A stretch of 44,250 bases of DNA from Tieghemiomyces parasiticus (lineage: Eukaryota > Kickxellomycota > Dimargaritomycetes > Dimargaritales > Dimargaritaceae): positions 1-44,250 of the forward strand of contig JANBPT010000248.1 of NCBI GenBank assembly GCA_027575765.1. The letters are read 5' to 3'. Position numbers and translations under genes: made by a program. Positions 13,126 through 22,512 of this stretch are shown piece after piece. Each line of letters opens with the position of its first letter. Within the stretch, counting starts at the first letter, position 1. Below the pieces are notes generated by a model, which searched no databases, was not told the DNA's origin, and saw only the letters and a program-made list of their open reading frames with translations.

Positions 13126-14741
13126 GAATGGAAAACGCCCCTTGCACGTGTATGGTCTCTTGCCCAATTTCGACTATTCAAACCTTCTAATCGTTTTACC
13201 TACCACGTTTAGCTTTACAATATGGTGCCTATTTTAGACCTTAATATACTTTGGAGGTCGTCTATAATATTGCTGGATCATGCTTTCGCCTCCCAGTTCC
13301 GTTCCTCCGCTACTGGCATAGCTACCACTCGCGTCCATATCATATACTTTTCCTCAGAAAGGCAGTGCCGTCCGCCAATGCACTTATGGGCAACTGGTTC
13401 AGAGTCCCCCCTACAGTTACACCTCGTTCCTCACTTTTCCGTTCCAGTGCTGTTATTTCATTTTTCTTCATTTATTCTTCTTCACCCCCCCCCCACTGAC
13501 AAGGCCAACCGTGAAGCCCAGCCAATTATCACGACTCGTTTTCCATCTATTTCGCTCGTTTAATAAATATACAATTTCGCATTCCCCAAAGATCCCTTTA
13601 CCATTAACCTTTTCGTTCCTAGCATACTTTAATGAATTGCTTAGATCGTGTAGTTTGGTAGCCGTAGATAGTGAATATGAATCAACGACGTAGCAGCTAA
13701 GGTAGTAATGATTAATGTGGTATTTACCCTAACGGAGCAACGTAGGGGAGCAAGGTAGATCAGTTTGGTGCGCGGGAGGAGAAAAAAAAGGAGCGTACCT
13801 GGATGTTTCGCATGCCAAGCTAATACTTAAATTAGCGGCCGACGGAAGGAGGGGGGAATCTAAGTGTGCTGGGTGCTCTTGGGCTGATATAATTGGATCG
13901 GTCATTGTCTAGGTAGGAGGACCCGCCCAGGCCTATTGACGGTGGAGAATTGCTATGGTGCCCTAACGGCCTCCGCAGTATACTTTAATGGCGTGGTAAT
14001 GATGGCGGAATTACTTACAAACTTATAACTGCGGCAGCACATAGTATTGTTAAATGCGACCTATAACCATGGGTTAGGAGTGACCATGGACGGTAGAAGC
14101 AGGCAGATATTATCAAAAAACTTGGCGCCTTAGTCTGGCATGGAAATATTGAGCATATTTTATGGGCACCATATATAATCCTCAGCCATGAGAGCAATTG
14201 AGTACCATTTTCGGGAGTACGTGTCGCTTAGTCTAGTTGGCCTAGAAGGAAACGTAGATGACAGCCATTTCATATATACTGTACCAGCCCGAAACCGCCG
14301 GTTGGCAACGAAGGCTCGTCAATGTTACTGTAAGTGTAGATTTATTTTTAATGGGATGGGCTACATTTAAAAAACTGGCGGCTGAGATGGCTATTTCAAC
14401 GGGGATGGCCGAAGGGTGCCAACTGAAGATGGACATTCTCAATGAAAAATCAGACCGAGGTTTGGTGTACACGGCATATGTATACTAAATTGTGTCCGTT
14501 CTGTCAGCGGTCGATGAACAATGAAACTTGACCAGTCGGTCGTAAAAAAGAGTAAATCGCTTGAGGAAGGACGGTAAGGAACCAGCCTTCTGTCGTCCCG
14601 GAATAGAGCGGCCGAGGGAGCGCTAGCCTTGGCTTACAGAAATACATTGAGGACGCAACGACCTCGCGTTACGTCTCTGGATATATATTTAGAGGGGAGA
14701 ATAAGGCAGCGGCGGATACAATGTGAAGATTTGGCTGGTAC
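13126..14741. other. Intergenic, no gene recognised
   Basis: About 1.6 kb between the binding-protein gene and the small secreted peptide gene. It starts pyrimidine-rich on plus, with a C10 run near 13487-13496. An AATAAA at 13562-13567 could serve the upstream gene but is 440 bp away. Open frames of 60-113 aa overlap in several frames and look like composition artefacts. Confidence 0.5.
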
Positions 14742-15026
14742 TCACTCGCTCTTAGTACCTTTGAAGGCACCCACCACGCTCTTGAAAATGTTGCCGAGAA
14801 ATCCAAAGGCCGGCGTGCGGCGCTCCAGCTGTTGCGGTGGCGAAGCCAGGACTCGGCGGCGGCGCAGGACTGATAAAGGACCGGTGTCGGAAGTGAAGTG
14901 ACGGCGGATCAGTGAAGTTTCGTCCGAATGACCAACCACGGTAGTGGCTGAGGCGCTCGGATGGGCCAGAGCGCAGCGGGTGGCGATACTGGCAATCAAC
15001 AGGGGCAGGAAGTGGACGGCTTTCAT
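14742..15026 (-). CDS. Small secreted cationic peptide precursor, 94 aa
   Basis: Starting at the ATG at 15026, the protein begins with a clear signal peptide (MKAVHFLPLLIASIATRCALA). It continues through a Ser/Thr-rich stretch and three basic sites (LIRR, a four-Arg run in VLRRRRVL, and QLERR). The last 24 residues follow ERR and begin TPAFGFLGNIFKSVVGAFKG: short, cationic and probably amphipathic helical. This is the layout of a Kex2-processed secretory precursor. The stop TGA overlaps a possible splice donor (GAGTGAGTACC), so a spliced version with a different short C-terminus is possible. An in-frame start 15 codons upstream is less likely because it would bury the signal peptide. A TATA box lies about 170 bp upstream. 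No family was recognised; the processing and any function are inference. Confidence 0.6.
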   Translation of the reverse strand: MKAVHFLPLLIASIATRCALAHPSASATTVVGHSDETSLIRRHFTSDTGPLSVLRRRRVLASPPQQLERRTPAFGFLGNIFKSVVGAFKGTKSE

Positions 15027-15190
15027 CACGGCGGGGCGGTGAGTAGTGGCAATAAAACAATGTGTAACCACGAGGTAGTGATTGTTAAAAGGGGAGGGTC
15101 AGGTTAGGCCAGGAAAGAGTGCTACGGTGATCCATAATTCGACTTTGGCAGTAGGTTTGGTGAAGGGCATTCACTTGGGTGGAGGGCAGT

Positions 15191-15200
15191 ATTTATATAA
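15191..15200 (-). promoter_or_regulatory. TATA box of the small secreted peptide gene
   Basis: On the minus strand the sequence reads TTATATAAAT, 165-174 bp upstream of the ATG at 15026. Spacing and strength resemble the TATA boxes before the other secreted-protein genes at 20942, 28471 and 43909. Confidence 0.6.
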
Positions 15201-16014
15201 GCCGTAGCTCAGGACGTGCGAACTCGAGGGGTAGAGCAGCGTAGTCCAATCGTTGCTAGGTTTACGTAAAGGGGCCATTCATGTTAACCACGTTGATGTA
15301 AGTCGAAAACGAGACCCAGTTGTGAGTGCTTCTACATTTACGTATTGTTCTCAGAGGTTCGCGGTGGTGAATATGCGGCAAATGTGACACGTAGGTGGTC
15401 AGCCAACCTGACACAAGCTTCTAAAGAAGGTGAAGTAAGGGAGGGTTGAATAATGCGTGGCCTATTGTTGAACCCACTAATGTTTCTACATCTCTCCGGT
15501 TCCCCTGCCAGTCAATATCGTCTCAAAGTTCTCTAAACCAGAAATGAAGGTTGCAATGTAAGGGAGGACCCGCCTTAGCCACTTTACCATTTTCAAAAGA
15601 GTCGATGGTTGCGTATAGCAAACGAGACTTTGAACTACTTCTTTTTTCGCCAAGGCTCGACAACCAAGAGGATAATGATATATATATGTTCGCGATGGAG
15701 TCAATGCTATACTGTGGCTCAGTGCCGAATCCTTCCCTAGCCCACATTTCGAACCCGTAAGCTGTGAATAAATTTAACAATCCTAAATACAAGTTGTTCT
15801 CGTCACATTTCCTTCCATGCTGCACAATAAGTGAGAGTCGCTTCAATTATATTAACTCCGCGCCGTAATGTCTTGCGCAGCCATGTTACTTATGACTCTG
15901 ACGCTAACAGGCCTACCGATAAAAGACTACTCAGCAACCGCTACCCATTCACGGTACCCGCTACGTTGTCGTGAAGCGTCAACTGCCTTGGCCGCAGGCA
16001 CTACCCATCCCCAA
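15201..16014. other. Intergenic, no gene recognised
   Basis: Between the peptide gene promoter and the 3' end of TAF3. Overlapping open frames of 107 aa (minus) and 69 aa (plus) near 15523-15846 share the same bases and have no recognisable features. A TATATATA run near 15680 has no associated gene. Confidence 0.45.
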
Positions 16015-18705
16015 CTACGGCCTCTTCTTGCGGCGACACCGCGGACAGAACCAGGACTCAGGGTCGGATCCAGGCGCAATATTGACGCAACGACCATGGA
16101 ACCACTGCTTACACCGGTCGCACGAAATCATGAACAGGGTGTCATCGTAGTACGGTGTGTCGCAGATGCAGTTGATAATATCCTCCGCGTGCGGGTCCAC
16201 TGGGGCAGGGATTGTGTAGGCGAACGCCGGCGGGGGCGGCGGCTGGTACAACGGAAGTCCCACCGCCCCTGGAGGCGGCGCAGTGGCAGTCGCGGACGTA
16301 GCCTTGGTGCTAGGCGCTATAGGTGCAGCGAAAGAGGCGGGTGGGGATGAGATAGCATCTACTGACATGCGGGTAACATCGTCACGTTTCGTTGTTCCGC
16401 CAGAGGTCACCGTTCCGATCACATCGGACCGGTGAGAATCAACAGGCGCGGCGGTAATGGACGACTTGCGCCGCTTCTTAGCCGCCCGGGCAGCCGTATA
16501 ATCCGGCGAATCAAGTCGGTGCGGGGGTGGACGGGTGTCCACGGGGCCGCCTGGTGTGCTCTGGGGGACCTTTGGGGAAGAGGTCGCTGAGGGCGTCTTG
16601 GGTTTGAGGGAGAACCGAATCTTGATCTTGGGTACCCCACCCGCCGCCGCTACTGTCGACGGCGAGGCTGGACCCGCGGCGGCCGGGGACGGCAGTGCCG
16701 GAGAGAGAGCCCCGGAACTAGGGCGGGGTGCCGGGGCTGCTGACGTTGAAGGGAGCGGTGGGGAGACGTGCGGCGGAATCGGTGAAGGAGCCCGCCGACC
16801 ATTGTTCGTCGACGCGGGCGGGGCCGGGCTGGGAAGCGGAATGGGGGGTTTCACTGGGGGAGCAACGGCGGCGGCGGTCGCCCGCGGCAGGGACGGGGGC
16901 AACGGAGGTAGGGACCCGTGCAAAGGGGATGACGAAGGCGGTAGAGCAGTCGATCCGGTCGACGGCGTGGGTCCAGGTGGGGAGGAATGGGCCAGGCTAC
17001 TGCTGCCCGTCCGCGGGGCCTTGAGTACGGATGACGGTATGGAGATGGCGCGGCTGGGTGTCGCCATCCCAGCGCCGGATGCGGACCCCTCCGTCCGTCC
17101 CACGACCTTCAGCGTGCTCCGCCGAGGCACGGTGCCTGACAGCGGTGGTGATCGGGCCTGTTGGAAATAACCCATAGTGTTCAACGTGGGCGTACCGTAC
17201 CCCGACGGAGCCGCGCCGCTAGTGTCGAGTGGGCTGGCAAGGGACGGGAACGGAAGATGGGCGCTTGGTTTCCGGCTGAGCCCGACACTGGAGAGCGTAC
17301 GTTGCCGGGTATTAAGCGACCGTAGGAAAGTGTGTATGGTACAGGGGGTGGCGCCAACGCTGACGGGCCGAGCCAGCGGAGTGTCGCCCGCCGCGTCGGT
17401 GAATAGCGAGGCCGGCGGGTTCAGAGCTCCCTCGTCGACCGCAGGGACGTGAATCACCCGGACAGACCCTGAAGGCTCGCTCCCAGTTAAACCGAGAATC
17501 TGTCCGAATATGTCTTCTAACCGGCTTGCTTCTAGCAAATTGTGGTGGGCGGCCAAGGAAGGTGCCGTACTTTTCCGTGTCATGGGATGGTGGGGAGTAC
17601 CGGTGGGTACTGCCCCCACCGCCTCCACGACCGTGTCTCGGCTGGGATCGTCGGTCGCGCCCACGGGGCAGTTGAACACGTTGTCTTCCCCGGGGGCTAA
17701 CCTCAGCCGCGCTAGTGCCGGGACGTCAGGTTGGATCGTCACTTCATTCACTGTTTCTAATGGTAAACTGGGGTCATCAGAAGGCGATTCTGGGGCGGGA
17801 TCAAGGCCCGGTTGGCTGGGAAGAGCGGCTACCGGGAAGGCTGGCAGATGAGCAGGGATAAGCGACGGACCATGGGCGACCACGTCGGCACCCGATTGGA
17901 AAAGGTCATAAAGCGGGACATGGACCTCAGATGAGAGGGTCGTCCGGGACGCGAGGGAATCCGCGTCGCTGGCTTCCTCCGCGTCCGAAAGCTCAAATTC
18001 GCCGTCGCTACTCAATGGTATCATAAGTTCATCATCCAAGCCGGTGGAATTACGATCCAGGTACCCGTTCTCCCGAAGCACCTCCTGTGCTGCGAGGGCT
18101 TTGAGTTCATCCGGAATGAGGTCCCGGTATTCGAGCACCAGCTCGTCAGCCGTCTGGTCGCAGTCCTTTACTAGAGGGACAGTATCTACGTAGACGAATG
18201 GGCATAAGGGATGTGAGTGCGATGATGAGAGGTAGCCGGTAGACTCCTCCTTCAATGGTGATTAGCAGGGTAGCATAAAAAATGATAACTTTTTTACACC
18301 GTTGGGCACGGGACGGCTGTCGAATGGAGGAGGGATTTGTGATCCTCGACCCAATCTCCGGATCTTACCTTTGAGGTGCTGGTCGTAGATATTCTTAGCG
18401 GCTACTGCTTCAGCGTAGCGACGCGATTGGGGATTGTAATTCATGGCATGACACCAGGTCTCGAGGTCGCCAACGGTCGTATCGCCTTGTTCGAGGGCAT
18501 CCAGGATGTCAAAAAAATCAACGTGAGTATGGCCGGCGAAATTAGCCCGGTACTGGGCCGCGACGGCCAACCGCTGAAGGCACCTCACGAACAAATCGCA
18601 TAACGTATCCAAGCTGGAGACTTGAAACCGGTCGTAACGCGTGTGGACGTGGAGGATCCGCGTGATGGCCTGCCGTAGAACGAGCTCCAAGAACGGGTGG
18701 GCCAT
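16015..18705 (-). CDS. taf3: TFIID subunit 3 (TAF3): histone-fold plus PHD finger
   Basis: Exon 1 is 18705-18369. Exon 2 starts at 18185 (835 aa) or 18170 (830 aa) and ends at the stop at 16015. The two acceptors are both in frame, 15 bases apart, and cannot be told apart by eye. The first about 75 residues (MAHPFLELVLRQAITRIL onward) form the bromodomain-associated histone fold through which TAF3 pairs with TAF10. The middle is long, rich in Pro, Ser and Ala, with a basic AAKKRRKSS patch that may be a nuclear localisation signal. The last about 55 residues are a PHD finger: CIC, SCDRC, WFHGRC and FCPRC give the Cys4-His-Cys3 zinc ligands. The Trp in KQWFHGRC is typical of H3K4me3-reading PHDs. 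The fold-plus-PHD order is diagnostic of TAF3, a nuclear general transcription factor. An in-frame ATG further upstream was rejected because the added residues do not resemble the fold. Confidence 0.9.
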
Positions 18706-19687
18706 GGGAGGATGCGTTAGCGCATGCGCCTTGGTATCGACTGAGGAACGGCGCTCGACACGAAGGAAGGGGGAGGGAGCGACGGCGACGGTCCGTGTCG
18801 AATACCAAGGGTGTCGAAGAAACCGATGAAGGGGGGGCAATGAAGTCCGGATCGGTATGAGACCTGGGGCGAGAGGGAAACGTCGGTTGGTTGAACGGTG
18901 TGCGAATTGACGGCAGGACGTGTCTGATGCAAATGAAATAGTAAGAAAGGACGGCGTTGGTAATGGAAATAAGAGGATTAGCTACGGCTGTCAATGATGT
19001 GAGGATCTGGAGCGTCCGGGGCCGATGCGCAACATAGTACAAGATGGCAGACGTGGCGCGGTGTGGTTCTCCCTTGTAGCAGACCAGCGACGTTTAAGAC
19101 GTTGAATAGGGCGCGGTACTGGCTGGCCCCCGTGAGGCAGGGGTTTACACTGGGGTGGGGGATTAGAGCCCCTACTACACGGAGAAAAGTTTGAGGGTAT
19201 TGCCTCCCAAGCCACATCCAGGCGAAACCCTATTGACAGGCTTCAGCAGAGGATGAGTGATGATGAACCCACCATCTCTCAGCCTGAGTATAATACTTCT
19301 AAAATGGCCAAATGAGCAACGGTCACGGATTTTAATTATAATTGACTAAGGTTTCAAACTTGGTAACTCGGAGCGAATTATCTATCAAGTTTATCTTACG
19401 CCCACAAAATGAATTGTCCAACAATCAACGTCCTTGGCACCGATGGGCAGCCAGAGTAGGTTTCTCAGGAAGGCTTGTTAGTATGTACTTGAAACCCTGA
19501 CCGGTCGATATTGCTTGTAGAAATTAGCTGGCACCGCATTCCATGAGCGCCGCCTTTTAATGCCTCCAGGCCAAGAGTTTAGGGCTCCGCTCCGGTAAAT
19601 TTACTGGTCTGGTTTGAGTGGAGTGGACAACGTCCGAATACACACAAACGATATGTAGAATTGCAACTATGGGTGTGCAGCCAGTAT
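18706..19687. other. Intergenic, no gene recognised
   Basis: Plus-strand purine-rich near 18720-19000, which reads as a pyrimidine-rich 5' region for TAF3 on minus. Nothing else was recognised. Confidence 0.45.
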
Positions 19688-19693
19688 TTTATT
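19688..19693 (-). terminator. Possible polyadenylation signal of the His/Gly repeat gene
   Basis: TTTATT on plus reads AATAAA on minus, about 120 bp past the stop codon at 19814. Confidence 0.35.
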
Positions 19694-19813
19694 TAGGAAT
19701 TGACGGGGCAAACGTAGACTGTGAGCCAGCGAATATACTTCGCAAGATGACATGCAGGTGAGACGCTAGGTCAGAACTATGAAATTCGGAGTAGCGTAGC
19801 TATGTATCGATGG

Positions 19814-20942
19814 CTAATAGCTGGGGCCGTGGGCCTGGTAACCAGAGCCATGGGCACCACCCTGATGACCGTGGCTAGGACCGGGCTTGCCGCCGTGTTC
19901 ACCGCCTTCATGACCGTGCTGGGGACCGTGGGCCTGATAGCCAGTATCGTGCTCACCGCCGTGATGGCCGTGGTCACCGCCCTCATGTCCGCGACCGGGG
20001 CCGTAGTTACCACCGTGCTCACCACCCTCGTGTCCATGACCGGANNNNNNNNNNNNNNNNNNNNNNNNNNNNNNNNNNNNNNNNNNNNNNNNNNNNNNNN
20101 NNNNNNNNNNNNNNNNNNNNNNNNNNNNNNNNNNNNNNNNNGGAGCCGTAGTTACCGCCGTGCTCACCACCCTCGTGTCCATGGCCGGAGCCGTAGTTAC
20201 CGCCGTGCTCACCACCCTCGTGTCCATGACCGGAGCCGTAGTTACCGCCGTGGTCACCGCCCTGGTGGCCGTGGTCACCGCCGTGATCACCACCCTCGTG
20301 TCCATGGCCGGAGCCGTAGTTACCGCCGTGCTCACCACCCTCGTGTCCATGGCCGGAGCCGTAGTTACCGCCGTGCTCACCACCCTCATGCCCGCGACCG
20401 GGGCCGTAGTTACCACCCTTGTGGCCATTGCCATGAGGACCGTGAGAGCTGTAGCCAGCGGCATGCTCGCCGCCTTCGTGACCATGGCCAGAGCCGTGGC
20501 TGCCGCCATGCTCAGCGCCGTGGGCGTGGTAGCCACCAGCGTGTTCACCTCCCTGATGGCCGTGACCTTCACCTTCATAGGCGCGGACGGGTCCGTGATT
20601 TCCGCCATGCTCGCCACCCTCGTGACCGTGGCCAGGACCGTAGACACCACCGTGCTCGCCACCCTGGTGGCTGTGCTCAGGACCGTGGGCCTGGTACCCG
20701 GAACCATGCTCGCCACCCTGGTGGCTGTGTTCGGGACCATGGCCCTCGTGGCCAGCGCCTTCGTGGCCGTGATGCTCTCCACCGTATTCGGGACCGCTAT
20801 GGTTGCCGCCCTGGTGGCCGTGCTCAGGGGCGGGATTGGCAGTGTAACCGCGGATGGCCAGCGGGCTGCTGACGGGAGCGGCCAGGACAGTGGCGGACAT
20901 GACGGCGGCGAGGGAAGCGGCGAAGACGATGCTGACCTTCAT
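19814..20942 (-). CDS. Secreted His/Gly-rich tandem-repeat protein (contains an N gap)
   Basis: The ATG at 20942 opens a signal peptide (MKVSIVFAASLAAVMSATVL, then AAPV). A short spacer is followed by a very His/Gly/Glu-rich body. It begins with diverged blocks such as EHSHQGGEHGSGYQAHGP and becomes a nearly perfect 15-residue repeat (GSGHGHEGGEHGGNY) of 45 bp. There are 267 codons before the run of N and 77 after it including the TAG at 19814. The 97 N are not a multiple of three, so the frame appears broken; repeat arithmetic suggests the true missing length is 45k-3 (for example 87 or 132), which restores it. The His density suggests metal binding, or a wall or matrix role, but no family was recognised. 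Long open frames on plus over this region (Val/Ala/Thr-rich) are shadows of the repeat. Confidence 0.75.
19985..20400 (-). repeat. 45-bp tandem repeat within the His/Gly-rich gene
   Basis: Near-identical 45-bp units encode GSGHGHEGGEHGGNY with small changes (PGRGHEGG, GDHGHQGG). The array flanks the assembly gap on both sides, so the copy number here is probably collapsed. Confidence 0.85.
20045..20141. other. Assembly gap (97 N)
   Basis: A run of 97 N inside the 45-bp repeat array. TCC (Ser of the unit) ends the left flank on minus and TCC also starts the right flank, so the gap joins equivalent points of the repeat. Confidence 0.98.
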
Positions 20943-22512
20943 GATGAACGTGAAATGAAATGAAGTAGAGGTTGGAGTTAAGTTGTAGTGGAAGAAAGAT
21001 CGTGAGGTGAAGTCGTTAGCCTGATTGTGTCAGAGGGGCAATGTCGAGGTATAATGCTCATGAGATTGGTGATTTACTCAGCTAGACACACCTGGCCTGG
21101 GTTTATATATGTGACGAGCAAACACCGAGCGACGCAAGGAATAAGGGTGACTGGTAGAAAGCCGGTCTTACCTCACGCTTTCCTCCCGGCATAATTTTTA
21201 TCCGCTAACCACAACCAGGGAAAATGTGTGATGAGTCCATATCTGCATCCGGTAGTTCTGGCTCTTTGAGGTCGGCCGCCCAGGATCCTGCTGTCAGGAC
21301 TCGTCAATCAACCGGGTCGTAACCTCGACCTCATCTACTAGCAAGGCGTCGATATGGCATCAGCCATGACCGCACCCACTCCCCGTCCCCCTTGGTGCCA
21401 CTGCATCTGTGTAATCATATCTTAATGTTTCTCCTGTTCAGCACCTCCTATCTATAGGTGGGGAACCACCCTCACACCCTATTCACTGAGGCTGGCAGAG
21501 ACCGTTCCTCCCTTGTGTCGTAGACTGTAAGTTCCACCTCCCTTGCTTCATCTTCAAGGATGGCAGTACGCCACCTCCGCCTCCTGATGTCCCAATTCCA
21601 CCAGCCTGGGCAATTTTGGTCTAGGGGAAAAGGTAATACATTTTTTTTTTGGGGGGGGGGGAGAAAGTTCAGAGGAGAAGGGGGAGTGCGCCGCCATGCA
21701 GTCGACTATGAATTATAACGTGCACCTAAGACGCAATCCTTAAGGCCATAACCCGTTCGAATGGGATATATTCAGCTACCTTAACCAAATAGTAATGGCT
21801 CTAGGCCAGAGAGTTGGATGTTTGTCAGATCTCCCTGGGAGGGAGAGGGGGGTGCAGAGGCCGGCACGGCGATTGGTACCGTCCAGCCGGGCCACGTCAC
21901 TCTATACCTATGTGGCAAAAGAAAAGTGACGGTCAAAATGCCCTCTAACTGGTCATCATTCATTTTCCAGCGGGGTGCAATCGCCATCTCATGTATCCAT
22001 AGGCCTGTACTTTGTTCTATTTTTGACTGAGATGTCCCCTAATTAAAGTTGGTATTGGTGATGACTCGGTGTAGCTAGGCCAATTGGTTCATCCTTTGTC
22101 ATACATCCATACCCCGTCACTCCAACCGCATTGGTCCTACAACCGCAACCACCCTCCCCCTTTTCATTCATCAAAAGTCAATATATGCGCATCCACCACG
22201 GTATTCCCGGTCTCTCCGTGTAACCCTGAGGTGCGCGGTATCTCGCTTGGCGCAGTCTGCCAGGATGTGATCCATTGATTGAATAGAACAGGGAGTGGTG
22301 GAGAGGGACTCCTGGTTGGTCTCGGCACAACAAAGCTGGTCCTCACCCGAGCGTGCCTAAATCTACTCTATAAGCACTACAGATTGGTAGTCATTTGGAA
22401 TATACGTCGGCTGGTTTAGTTACAAATTATAAATACAACGATGAAAAAGTGTGCCTAGTAGGCATTACAGTCAGCTTACTTGGTCATCATCAGGGCGATA
22501 TAGACTGCGCTA
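20943..22512. other. Intergenic, promoter of the His/Gly repeat gene and unassigned DNA
   Basis: Contains the TATA box at 21102-21110 and a T10-G11 homopolymer junction at about 21641-21661. Short open frames (60-70 aa) have no recognisable content. Confidence 0.5.
21102..21110 (-). promoter_or_regulatory. TATA box of the His/Gly repeat gene
   Basis: On minus the site reads ATATATAAA, 160-168 bp upstream of the ATG at 20942, matching the spacing of the other secreted-protein genes. Confidence 0.6.

Noticed and set aside
16535..17170. 211-aa Gly-rich open frame on plus opposite TAF3
   Set aside because: Shadow of the Pro/Ser/Ala-rich TAF3 linker.
18706..18840. N-terminal extension of TAF3 from an upstream in-frame ATG
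   Set aside because: The histone fold begins at the ATG at 18705; the upstream residues look like translated leader.
20160..20963. 267-codon open frame on plus, Val/Ala/Thr-rich and apparently membrane-like
   Set aside because: It is the antisense shadow of the 45-bp His/Gly repeat: a repeat whose length is a multiple of three, without stops, stays open in several frames. The signal peptide and biased composition support the minus-strand reading.
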